A stretch of 64,000 bases of DNA from positions 2,028,994-2,092,993 of the forward strand of contig NJPS01000048.1 of the NCBI GenBank assembly GCA_002946415.1, given 5' to 3'. Under the pieces are notes generated by a model, which was given only the letters and a program-made list of their open reading frames with translations, made no database searches and was not told where the DNA came from. Shown piece after piece: positions 12,653-24,365 of the stretch (positions are counted from its first letter, which is position 1; the number at the start of each line of letters is the position of its first letter). Both the position numbers and the translations under genes were made by a program. This DNA comes from Rutstroemia sp. NJR-2017a BVV2 (taxonomy: Eukaryota > Ascomycota > Leotiomycetes > Helotiales > Rutstroemiaceae).

Positions 12653-14025
12653 CTATGAAATATACACCTTCTTACAATCCTCCCTCGAGAACACCTCACC
12701 AGTCCTCAAATCCTTAATACAACCGTCCTCCAGACCCGCTTTCCTACTATGTTCCACCAGACGCTCCAGTCCATAGACATACTGGTTAGGAAGCAGAACC
12801 AAGTCGCTTTCCACGTGGCTTTTGGTGTGGTGAGCATAAGGGACGTTGCGCGCGAGATCGTTAAGCTCGGTGCTGCAGATGGGGCAGACGGAGGTGGTGA
12901 GTGAGGAGGAGGAGGTCGGCGATATAGATGAGATGTGGGAGGAGTGGCACGTGGGTGTTTTCAGAGCGGAGAGACCGGCCGAGAGAGCTATGTGCAGAAG
13001 TGGGATGGAGGGGAGTCCAAGGAGATTGTTGTGCGTTTCGGTGAAGAGCTTTGCGAGGTCCTCCCAGCGTTTGGGGCTGTAGAGTTCCTGGGGAAGTGTT
13101 AGATTTGTGGATTGTGAGTAGAGGGGGATGACTTACGCTGTATCCTTCGGCTGGAGTCCCGGGAGGAAATGCTAGGAGTCCACATGCTTGCTGTACTTGT
13201 TTTGGGTAAGTGTCTCTAAACGGTAGCAAGAATTTCTTGGCATGCGCAATCGACTCGACAAGCTTCGACTGATCTTGTGTTCGTACTAGCTCGATATATT
13301 GCTGAAACCGGAGCATAAATTCAAGGTTGCTCTTTGGTATACAGGTCAGCATGGGTAAATTTTGTGATAGTCAGGATCCTTACCTCCATCTTCCTGAGCT
13401 CTTTTTTGTTCTCCGAACACCATGCTAATGCCTCTACCACCCTGCCCTTATATAGGCTGTCTCTTATTCTACTCATTTGTACAAAGGTATCGACGTCAAC
13501 TAATTGCCCAATGTTCTTCTCCCTCGCCAGTGCGGTGGCGCTCTCCTTGTATCCGTTTCGTAGTAGGTAGTCCACCAGTAACCGATCCAGTCTGGTGCGA
13601 CTCCATTGTTCGTACTTCACATCGTCCAAGCTTTTCATTTGGTATAGAGCGCTGATATGCTTTATCCTGCTATGCGACTGCTGTTGTAATCGTGTTTCCT
13701 CTTCTGCACATGCGTTGAGCTTCCGCTTCAGACCCCGCATCCGGGCCAGCATAGAATCGACATTCTTAAGTACATCATCCGGCGACGCATGAGCGTTCAA
13801 TGAGGCATCGGTGGTTTCCCGAAGGACTGTTTTCACTGCTGTGCTTTCTTTCTCGACGTGGTAGTGGGCTACTTTGAAGTTCTTGCGAAGAAGTTCGAGG
13901 GGTAGTCGTAGCAGAGGTTGATCCTACGATGTCGTTAGTTGCTGGAGTGTCTCGAGGGACTTGAGGATAGTTACAAGAATTAGTTGTGTGTCCGGAACTA
14001 ACTTGGTTGTGAAAATATCAGCCAT
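12653..14025 (-). CDS. FYV10: GID/CTLH E3 ubiquitin ligase subunit Fyv10/Gid9 (MAEA orthologue)
   Basis: Four exons on the minus strand: 14025-13975, 13923-13384, 13331-13137 and 13087-12653. The product is about 406 aa, close to the usual family length. All introns keep phase 0; the first (51 nt) has a CAACTAACG branch point. The N-terminus matches the family ([17 protein letters not shown]) and is followed by a coiled-coil region. A LisH motif is near residues 125-157 ([20 protein letters not shown]) and a CTLH domain begins near 164 ([19 protein letters not shown]). A degenerate RING sits near the C-terminus (CPIC...[14 protein letters not shown], ending KKVYIS). In yeast, Gid9 and Gid2 form the catalytic RING pair of the GID complex, which ubiquitylates gluconeogenic enzymes such as Fbp1 when glucose returns. 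The same role is inferred here. Confidence 0.93.
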
Positions 14026-16057
14026 CTTTTTGATACTTGAAGCTCCCTAATGATACAAAGTCCGAGTTGGTGACAAATGGAAGAGTTGCGGACACGGCAA
14101 TGAAAGAGTTGGAAGTTGAGTCAATGAGGAGCTACCGAAGCGGCAATATCAATGATCTGGTGTGTAGATTTTAGCCACCTCAACCAGTCATTGAATACAA
14201 GAAATTTGTGATTCAGAGGAAATTCACAGAGATCTCGCGAAACCAGTGTATACGTCCCTGCCTCCACGACTCGCAAATAAAAATAATGAAGATATAATTT
14301 CTTGATGGACCGCCCACTGCTGCTTTGCTAGCATCATCATCCAGGTATCGTCTCCGATAATGCAATGCTTGGACGTGGCCGGCAGTTCGGACCACCGATA
14401 AGAATACGGCCGACCATAGCGTGCAGAGACACAAATCCTCGATGGCCCGGGTGATTCGTGCTTTTGCCCTCGAATGCGCACTCACTTGCCGTAGAGTTCG
14501 GGGCTAGTCCTGAATACGGCTAGTGCATCTTCCGGCAAAAACTTACACATGATCACCTTCACACCTTCCCAAACACACGTGCAAGATTTTCCTCGAAGAC
14601 CGTCCATCTTTGCAAAGTCGACCATTTCTACGAAGAGGGTGTCGTCGTGTCTCATATCTCATCTCTGAGGACCAATTATTCAAAGGAGCTCTTCTCTCGA
14701 AATCCTTGTCGTTGCATGAAATATCGACCGATAATACGATATACCTGCGGCCTCTGAACTTCATTGACTCGTGATTGCCCGCGTGACGAGATCACGTTCA
14801 CTGCATGCAAGTACTCTCTTCCATCAATCTAGTTATCTTTCCCAGGGGATCAGGTTATTCAATTTGTTGATTTGAATCTTCGATGTCTTCTGCTAATCGT
14901 CGCACAGTCTTTGTCGCATTCGAAGCGGAAACGTCGACGAGTAAAGGCTTCGCAATATCAAAAGTCTTACTGTTGTTGGTCGTCGCATTCTAAGAGGGAC
15001 CCGGGCGCGCTCAGCGGAAAGATAACCAAAACAACCTTGGTAATAGGGAAGGGAAGGGCCACAAAAAGGTATGCCTGAAATTTCATTTTCATTTTCCTTT
15101 CATGTTCATTTGCACGTTTTAATATTGGACGACTAAGCATTTCACATTTCACATTTCACTGCGCATTTCATTATCGCATTTCAATACTATACTACATTTT
15201 CCTACTGTCCCTTCCCATCCATTCCCTTCGTCATCTCACGACCGCATTCCAAAAACGACCAACTGTGCCTGCCCGTCGCGTCCGTTGTTGTTGCATGTGT
15301 CATAAATAGAAGCGCCTCCCGCACTTCTTGAGATGTTATCTCCCCATGTTCGTGGAACCATAGGATCTAGTGGTCCAACCCACGCGACTTGCTTTCTGGT
15401 CATTCCCCTTCGGACATGACCGGCGCAACTTTGTCACCAGATCCGCATACACAGAAACACCTACTCCCATTGTATCGTCACATTGCGCAGGGCAGCAGCA
15501 ACACTGATTTGGACTGTACTGCAACATGCCATTGCAGACGATTGTCTTGCGCGCGCCCCTGGGTCTTTTGTTGTACCTCTGCCAACAAAATTTGGAGCAA
15601 TGGCCCCTCCATGAACTCGGGTTTGCGACAACATTTGGTGTCCCTCTTGCGCAAATCCCGTTGACACCTCATTTTCTATCAATAAAGCGTCAATTGAAGT
15701 GTTATGTGATACTTCATCTGCAATGACACGTGCTGACCTTATAGGTACTACGTAGAAAGATACAAAAACGTTCGTTTCGAGATCACGGCAACGAACTGCT
15801 GCAGCTGAGCGCTTCGAACAATCAGAGCGAGTCAACCATACGCCTTCATTACTTCCGTGCTGCCGTATATTTACACCAGAACCAGAGAGCTGTCGCACTT
15901 GTACCAACCTCGGTAGACACGTCATCTCCATCGTGAAGATCAGGTTCAGCCTTAAATCTATCTACCAACCCCTCGAGGTCATCTGCGCCATACGATTGTT
16001 GAAACTTTTTAAACCGACAATATTTGCGCACGACGCATCACGAGCCACACCATCACA
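14026..16057. other. Divergent intergenic region, about 2.0 kb
   Basis: This space separates the start of FYV10 (-) from the start of the bHLH gene (+) and should hold both promoters and long 5' leaders. A run of TTTCATTTC/ACATTTCAC-like copies lies at about 15077-15190. Overlapping frames at 15389-15931 on both strands have no recognisable domain and are not called. Confidence 0.5.
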
Positions 16058-17002
16058 ATGGCCGATCAATTAGACCTTGAACATTCTGGCTTGCAGGAGG
16101 TAGCAAACGCAATGCGGGAGGAATCCGCCAATATGAGCAACGCTGCGCAAAAACGAAAGCGGGACTCCGAATCAGCTGATGACACGAGGCGTCTTAGCAA
16201 CAAGCGTGTTTCCCCGAATTCTGGTAACGACTCTGGTGACCAATCGTTGGTCAATCAGCAGATCGCTGGCGTGGAAGCCCTGCAAGACTATACCAACTTA
16301 CACCAACACCAGCAAGGTGGCCCCGATCATCAAAACGGCTCCGCAGATCATGCAAACGCCTCCTCTACTGCCGCTGCGGCACTTGCAGGTATTTACCCAA
16401 CCATGACTATTCCGCAGCCCACGGACGTCTCTTTCGCAACCCAGGGATCAGACGGTGATCGCGGACCAGACTCTTCATTTATGGGCGACAGCCAGCAACC
16501 TGGCGACAGTTTTATGGATAGCTCACAGCAAAACCACCAAGGCGGTGGTAGGAGTGTTGTCGCTCCTAAGCCAGTTGTTGGATCGGATGAATGGCATAAA
16601 GTGCGCAAAGACAACCACAAAGAAGGTACGGGTAACGAATCTCAAAATTTTCTGTTGCCATACTAACCGTTCGCAGTCGAACGACGTCGTCGAGAGACCA
16701 TCAATGAGGGGATTAACGAACTCGCGAAGATAGTTCCCGGTTGCGAGAAGAACAAAGGCTCCATCTTACAACGTGCAGTTCAATTCATTACCCAGCTGAA
16801 GGAGAACGAAACACAAAACATCGAGAAGTGGACGTTGGAGAAGCTCTTGACGGAGCAGGCAATTGCCGAGCTCAGTGCAAGCAACGACAAGCTGAAGACT
16901 GAGTGCGAAAGAGCTTGGCGTGAAGTAGAGACGTGGAAGAAGACATGTCAGAGTGCTGGCTTGGCACCCAAGAAGGAAGAGGCAGGATCGTCGGAGAATT
17001 AG
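16058..17002 (+). CDS. Cbf1-like bHLH transcription factor
   Basis: Two exons, 16058-16625 and 16677-17002, with a 51-nt phase-1 intron (CATACTAACCG branch point, GCAG acceptor), give 297 aa. The intron splits the basic region: WHKVRKDNHKE joins VERRRRETINEGINELAKIVPG, then KNKGSILQRAVQFITQLKE forms helix 2. A leucine-rich coiled coil follows and the protein ends in a short acidic tail. The His-Glu-Arg-Arg pattern of the basic region is that of CACGTG-binding class B bHLH proteins. The arrangement (long Gln/Asn/Ser-rich N-terminus, bHLH near the C-terminus) fits the yeast Cbf1 family, which acts in sulfur/methionine gene control and at centromeres. Which of these roles applies here cannot be told. 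The ATG context (CACAATGGCC) is good for a fungus. Confidence 0.85.
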
Positions 17003-18099
17003 ATGATGGTGACTTGATCTATGGGCGGCCTTTTCACTTCTTTGGCGGTCACCGCTGTGATAAGATGATACCCTATGCCGAAAATCTTGTCGCACCCTCA
17101 TGTGTCGAATTGGCCGCGTTTTAATGACTATCAGATGCATGGGGTTTATGAACTTTTGGAGAATTTTGATTAGCTATTTACTTGATGGTGCTACTGATGG
17201 GATGGTTACTATAGGAAGAATATCCTAGACTCGCATTCGTGGGTCTTAGCGGTTTGACAGATTTCAAGATGATTGTATATTGTCTGAGAAGGAATACATT
17301 TATACATTTTGGTTGTAGTTCAAAACGAAAGATCTCCCAGTATTTCAGGTACTAATAGATGTCCCCCCTGATTGCCCCACTGCCGATATCCCTGAGGCTC
17401 ATGACCATGACGCGCATTGAAGATCTCGTTTGCTTGGAGCGCCTAGGTTACATGTTCTATTCTGTCTGCTGGTCGCGTCCTCGTTGTAATTGAATTGACC
17501 TCTTAGAGACGTTCTATGTACAACAGCTTGGCGGGACTTTTGCTAGCAACCTCGACGTCTCTGGACGGTGAAGACTTAAAACAAAACATTTTTCGATAAG
17601 CACCGACTAAGCGGTCTCTTATCCAGCCCCATGACGTCTCGATTCGTATCAAAAGTTGTGAATTTCTTGCCTATGTAACCCGATGCTTCCCAGGTATGCG
17701 TTAAGATGGAGAAAATTCAGATAAAAGAGATATCTATTGAAATGTAAGAAATTGATGAGAGGCTAGGTAAGTTACCCAACAGTCTATTCGTAATCATTGC
17801 GCATTCATTGAACGACTTGGAGCGCGGTTTTGTCTTTCCAGAAGCTTTTTTGTTGCTTTGTAACGAACTCGGAGGCCAATGCCTAGCTTAATTCCGTGTT
17901 GAGACCGCCGATCCTTACATAGTTAACTTTGATTTAGACCGAATAGTTACAACTTCTACCGACCACCATCATCCATCATTGATAATATTACGGAAAACGT
18001 ATGATTCATTCTTCCATTCAGCAATATCGGCAGCTCTGAAGCCTCTATCAAATCATTGAGAAGAGGAAGTTCAGCGCGCACAGTATCCCATAATCGGTC
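17003..18099. other. Intergenic, about 1.1 kb
   Basis: I see no coding signal. It should contain the 3' end of the bHLH gene and the promoter of the ABCC transporter gene. Confidence 0.5.
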
Positions 18100-21000
18100 A
18101 TGGTCACTAGCTCATCGCAGAGCATTCTGAAGACCGGCTCGTTCTCAGGCTTCCGCGCAATCAAAGAGGAACTCGGCAGTGGATATCTCACTGCTGAACG
18201 GACGAGACAACAGCCATTATGCGGTAATAAGGAAGGATGGGGACCTCTGAGTCCCTACCGTTATGATTTCACGCCATGCTTTATGGACGTCTGGGTGAGC
18301 TCTGTGGCGGTCTTTGGAATACTCGCGGGTGCCATAGCAATCTGGTGGTTGGTTAAAAGGAAAACACAAGCCCAGGTCGACAAGAACTGGCATTTCTGGA
18401 CGAAGCAGGTATGTGTTTCCGAGGTTCTCCGAGTTCTGACAATGGAGTACAAGGTATCAGAAGCTCACACCGCGCAACATTAGGTTCTCATTGTAGCAAT
18501 TGCAGCTTCCGTCGCAGTTCAGTTAGCAATCCAAATAATCAGTTATCCCGGGGTATGGGCTGGAGACTTTCGGTTTTGGACAAGCATTCTCCTAATTCTT
18601 TCTCTCGGCGTTGTGTTCAGCATTCAATGGCTTGAGCATACGAGGCTCCGGAACCCGAACGGCGTTGTACTCTTCTACTGGCTCTTCCTGCTCATCGCAT
18701 ACGCTGTCAAGCTACGATCATTGATATCCCAGCAAATCTATCATGAATACCTCCCATATTTCGTCGCATACTGTGTTGGTTTTGGATTATCAATTGTCGA
18801 ATTCGGATTGGAGTGGCTCGTGCCAAAGAAAAAGAGTGCATACCACACTTTAGAAGACGAAGACGAATCGCCCATTGAATATGCAACAGTATTCTCGATT
18901 CTCACGTTCGGTTGGATGACTCCTATGATGAAATATGGTTACAAGAAATATTTGACTGAGGATGATCTTTGGAACTTGGCCAAAAGAGATACCACGAAGG
19001 CAACAAGTGCAGTTTTCGAAGAGGCATGGGAGTATGAGTTGGAACATAGGAAAAAGCCATCCTTATGGCTTGCCATCTTCTCGTCGTTCAAGGGACCATA
19101 TCTCCGCGGCACACTTTTCAAGATCTGCAGTGATTCCGTTGCGTTCATCCAACCCCAGTTACTGCGGTTGCTGATCGAATGGGTTAAAACATATAAAACA
19201 GATAAACCAGACCCTGTTATACGTGGAGCAGCCATTGCTTTGGCTATGTTTGCTGTATCCGTTACACAGACCATCGCTCTAAATCAATATTTCCAGCGAG
19301 CCTTTGAGACTGGTATGCGTATCAAAACAGCCCTGACCGCGGCCATTTACCAGAAATCCCTCAAGTTGTCGAACGAAGGACGAGTAAGCAAGTCCACTGG
19401 TGATATCGTGAATTACATGGCTGTTGATACGCAGAGGCTACAAGATATAACCCAATACGGTAAAGCTCCTCGAGAGAATAGTGGTGCCCCAGAGACTATG
19501 TGCTACTGCTAACTCGTATTTATAGGCCAGCAATTATGGTCTGCTCCATATCAGATCATCCTCTGCATGTTATCACTGTACCAGCTTGTCGGATTATCAA
19601 TGTTAGCTGGTGTTGGCGCTATGATACTAATGGTGCCGATTAACGCTTTGATTGCACGTCTGATGAAGACACTGCAGAAGGAGCAAATGAAGAACAAGGT
19701 ATGTCCTGTGATGGTGTGCCGAGACGGTGCTGTTTCAGAAACAAATCCATGAAATACGGCTCGAATACTGACGCGCGCTGAAGGATTCTCGAACAAGATT
19801 GATTGCAGAGATTGTTAACAACATGAAAAGCATCAAGCTGTATGCTTGGGGCTCTGCATTCATGTCTAAGCTCAATTATGTAAGAAACGACCAGGAACTA
19901 AAGACTCTGCGCAAGATTGGAGCCGCTCAAGCAGGTGCCAACTTTACCTGGTCTACGACTCCTTTCTTGGTCTCTTGTTCAACTTTCGCTGTCTTCGTCT
20001 TAACTACTGACGCACCGCTCACGACTGATATCGTATTCCCCACTTTGAGTAGGTCCCCTTCCAGGCTGAGTGTCTTACTAGGACACCAGCCACAACCTCT
20101 TGTCTTCTACTATGAAGGAGCTTTCCAAACAGCTATCGTAAACTCAGCACTGACAATCTGTAGGTTTACTCAATCTTTTGACCTTCCCGCTTGCAATTCT
20201 TCCCATGGTCATCACCTCAATCATCGAAGCCTCTGTAGCCGTGAATCGGCTAACTTCATTCTTGACTGCTGAGGAGTTGCAACCGGATGCACTCATTGTG
20301 AAAGGCGCCATTGAGGAGGATGGCGAAGAGTCGCTTTCTATTCGAGATGGAACTTTCTCTTGGGACAGACACGCTGACCGCAATGTCTTGGAGGACATTA
20401 ATTTCACCGCCAACAAAGGTGAGCTCACCTGTATCGTTGGCCGTGTTGGAGCAGGAAAGTCATCCTTTTTACAAGTACTTCTTGGTGATTTGTGGAAAGT
20501 CAAGGGCCAGGTAATTGTTCATGGACAAACAGCATATGTAGCACAGCAACCCTGGATTATGAACGCTAGTGTCAAGGAAAACATCTTGTTCGGGCATCGC
20601 TACGATCCTAACTTCTACGAAAAGACGGTCAAGGCTTGCGCACTAACAGAGGATTTCGCTCAATTACCAGATGGCGATGAGACTGAGGTTGGAGAACGTG
20701 GAATCTCTTTGAGTGGAGGGCAAAAGGCCCGCTTGACATTGGCAAGAGCAGTATATGCTCGAGCAGATGTCTATCTCTTGGACGATTGTTTATCTGCTGT
20801 TGATCAACATGTTGGCAGGCATCTGATCGAGAACGTTCTTGGACCCTCTGGTTTACTGAGCGGCAAAACTAGGATACTTGCTACGAACTCGATCCCTGTC
20901 CTCAAAGAAGCTAACTTTATCTGCTTGCTTCGAGACTGCAAGATCATTGAGCGTGGAACCTATGACCAGGCTATTGCTCGACGAGGAGAGATTGCAAACC

Positions 21001-24000
21001 TCATCAATACCTCTGAGAACAGGGATACTTCTGCTGAGTCTGAAGCTACTAGCGATTCCTCGACTATCCTCGATTACGAACGTCCAGAGGAGGATGAAGA
21101 AAAGGACGAAATGGAAGAAGCCCAGGAACACCTAACCCAACTTCAACCTATTCGTCCAGGTGGCACCGGTGTCAAGAGGAGAAAAGGCAGCAGTGGAACC
21201 CTGAGACGTGCAAGTACAGCAAGCTTCAGAGGTCCTAGAGGCAAGCTACGCGACGAGGAGGAGCCTTCCAAGACTAGACAAGGAAAGGAACATTCTGAGC
21301 AAGGCAAGGTTAAATGGAGTGGTAAGAACCTAAATCCTTGAAAATTACAGTATGAAATTATTAATACTCCGATTAGTTTATGCCGAATATGCTAAAACCA
21401 GCAACCTGGTTGCCGTACTAATTTATCTCGGTGTTCTAGTTGGCTCTCAATCGGCACAAATTGGCGAGTTTCCACCTATGTCGATCACTTGCAGCTACTG
21501 ATTTCATCACAGGTGGAAATGTCTGGCTCAAGGATTGGGCGGATATCAACGACAAGGCAGGTATCAACACTGATGTCGGCAAGTTTCTTGGTGTATACTT
21601 TGCTTTTGGCATTGGCTCTGCCGCTCTCGTAGTCATTCAAACCTTGATCTTGTGGATCTTTTGTTCTATTGAGGTAGGTATCCCCGACGGGAAAGATGGG
21701 TTCTCGCATGATGCAGATGCAGCAACGGAAGCTAATATTGTATTGGTACAGGCTTCAAGGAAATTGCACGAGCGTATGGCCTTTGCTATTTTCCGATCGC
21801 CTATGTCATTTTTCGAAACTACCCCAGCTGGGCGGATTCTCAACCGCTTTTCAAGGTATGTTATTGGCTTTCTGTTCAACTCCTCATCAATTGTACGGTG
21901 GAAGGAATTTTCACTTTGCATTTGTGCTAGTTGTCCCGTGCCTATTCAGTGAGAGTTGGCCGAAGATGCATGCCTTTTGCTCCCCTACACCTTATAAATG
22001 TATCGAGCCCGGTACATATGCATGCACGCTCCAACTATTCCGTCATGAAGCCGTGCCATATCCGCACACGAGTTCTCGAAAGCCGATAGCTAACCAATAC
22101 TATTTAGTGACATTTATCGAATAGACGAAGTAGGGTTAAGTACAAACCCCGCATTTCCGCATCTACTAACATGCATCAGGTACTCGCAAGGACATTTAAT
22201 ATGCTATTTGTCAACAGTGCTCGGGCGCTGTTTACCTTGGGCGTGATCTCCAGCGCCGTCCCGGCATTTATTGCATTAATTGTCCCGCTGTCAGGCGTAT
22301 ACTACTGGGTTCAACGATATTATCTCCGCACATCTCGAGAGCTGAAGCGACTGGATAGTGTCAGCCGAAGTCCCATCTACGCACACTTCCAAGAATCTCT
22401 TGGAGGTGTCGGGACTATCAGAGCTTATCGGTAAGCATTACAATAAAACCTCCCGTTCCTATACACGTTAGCCGTAGCTGGCGTTCGCTTCGGTAAGAAA
22501 TAAGCAAATACTGACCAATTCATGCTTTAGTCAACAACAGCGGTTCACAAAGGAGAACGAATGGAGGGTCGATGCTAACTTGAGAGCGTACTTCCCTTCT
22601 ATCAATAGCAATAGGTACGTCAAGTCAATTACCGTTCACACCGCAACTTTCACGTGATACGCGGTCCTCCGGCCATGCTGGTAGCTGGTTGACTTCGGTC
22701 CCTTCATTCAGTACACGTGGATGAGTGTTAACTGTGCTTTGCGGCATTCCGAAATCATTACTAATATCATCTTTTTGTTAGATGGCTTGCCGTGCGACTC
22801 GAATTTCTTGGTTCCATAATTATCCTTTCTGCCGCCGCATTTGTAATCTTGTCAATTAGCACAGGAACTCACCTGTCACCCGGTTATGTCGGGCTGGTGA
22901 TGTCGTACGCGCTTCAGATTACTCAATCCCTGAACTGGATTGTCCGTCAGACCGTCGAGGTTGAAACCAATATCGTTTCAGTTGAGCGTGTTCTTGAGTA
23001 CGCTAGACTACCGAGCGAAGCTCCAGAAGTAATCCACAGGAATCGTCCACCAATTAGTTGGCCTGCTTCAGGTGGGGTACAGTTTAACAATTACAGCACA
23101 CGCTATCGCGAAGGATTAGACCTCGTGCTCAAGAATATCAACCTCGACATCAAGCCACATGAGAAGATTGGCGTGGTGGGTAGAACCGGCGCAGGAAAAT
23201 CCAGTCTCACATTGGCCCTCTTTCGGATTATCGAGCCGAGTGAAGGCAACATTAGCATTGATGCATTAAACACGTCGACTATAGGGCTACTGGATCTGCG
23301 GCGTCGACTGGCTATCATTCCCCAAGATGCGGCTCTCTTCGAGGGTACAATCAGAGATAACCTGGATCCGGGTCATGTACACGATGACACGGAGCTTTGG
23401 AGCGTACTAGGTAAGTGGGACCCTAGATCAAGGATACTCGGCGTCGTTGGTGGGACATGAGCAATCAGATCCGCAAGCGGCGTGTAATACCAGTAACTTA
23501 GCTGACGCATCCTTTCTCCAGAACATGCAAGGCTAAAAGATCACGTCTCGACGATGAATGGTGGCCTTGAAGCCAAAATCCAAGAAGGGTTCGTTACACC
23601 AATTTCCTTATCATAAGCTGAATCTTTCTCCTTTCCTCAATTGCCCTCGCCTCCTAATTCCATTTCCTTTCGTCCTTTTCGCCCTACCTTTCACCACGTC
23701 ACTGCCCAACGTCGTAAGCCCTCACCGTCACATGTCGTATTCGTTGGTGTATTTCCCACGATTTTCGCTTTGTGATTTCCTTCCTTCGTGCCATTAGCCA
23801 CATATCGCGGCTTTATGGCGAACTTTTTGCCCCTCTCGTACTTCCTTTTCCCTCTCCCTGAGAAAAATATCTCACCGAGAATACCACCATTGTCAAAATC
23901 CCTCACCTGCCTAATGACACCACACATATTCACACACCCCAACACAATTCCGCCCCCTTCCAATCCACACAAAGCAGATTTGTTATTAAATGAAAATAAA

Positions 24001-24365
24001 ATCCAAGCTAACGAAAATCCCCCCAAAACAGCGGATCCAACCTATCCCAAGGCCAACGACAACTCGTCTCCCTCGCACGCGCGCTCCTCACCCCGTCCAA
24101 TATCCTCGTCCTAGACGAAGCCACAGCCGCAGTGGACGTCGAGACGGACGCCCTGTTGCAGAATACGCTAAGATCGCCGCTTTTTAGTAAGAGGACGATC
24201 ATCACTATCGCCCATCGTATCAATACGATCCTGGATAGCGACCGTATTGTGGTGCTGGAACATGGCGTCGTGAAGGAGTTTGATACGCCGAGGAAGTTGA
24301 TGGATGAGAGGGGGCTGTTTTGGAAGTTGGTGAGGGAGGCGGGGTTGGAGGGGATGGTTAGGTAG
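18100..24365 (+). CDS. ABCC (MRP) transporter, Ycf1/vacuolar glutathione-conjugate type
   Basis: Fourteen exons: 18100-18408, 18484-19459, 19526-19698, 19784-20048, 20164-21321, 21377-21463, 21513-21673, 21752-21855, 22108-22129, 22180-22430, 22531-22614, 22782-23410, 23522-23588 and 24032-24365. All join in phase to about 1539 aa, close to yeast Ycf1 (1515). Order: N-terminal TMD0, TMD1 starting near SILTFGWMTPMM, NBD1, a linker with RRASTASF (a PKA/CK-like site, as in the Ycf1 R-region), TMD2, NBD2. NBD1 has Walker A GRVGAGKSS (about 667-675), signature LSGGQ and Walker B VYLLDD, with Asp at the catalytic Glu position as usual in ABCC. NBD2 has GRTGAGKSS (about 1330-1338), signature LSQGQ and ILVLDE. 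Ycf1-type pumps move glutathione-conjugated metals and xenobiotics into the vacuole. Oddities: intron 6 is GC-AG (21464-21512), exon 9 is 22 nt, the intron 21674-21751 is 78 nt and open in frame, and the intron 23589-24031 is 443 nt. Confidence 0.93.

Noticed and set aside
15727..15732. CACGTG site about 325 bp upstream of the Cbf1-like bHLH gene, suggesting autoregulation
   Set aside because: By eye the hexamer occurs roughly 15 times in the 64-kb window, which is about the number expected by chance, so one copy in a 2-kb promoter is not evidence.
15389..15931. Overlapping ORFs on both strands upstream of the bHLH gene
   Set aside because: Neither looks like a known protein. They lie where the promoter and leader of the bHLH gene should be.
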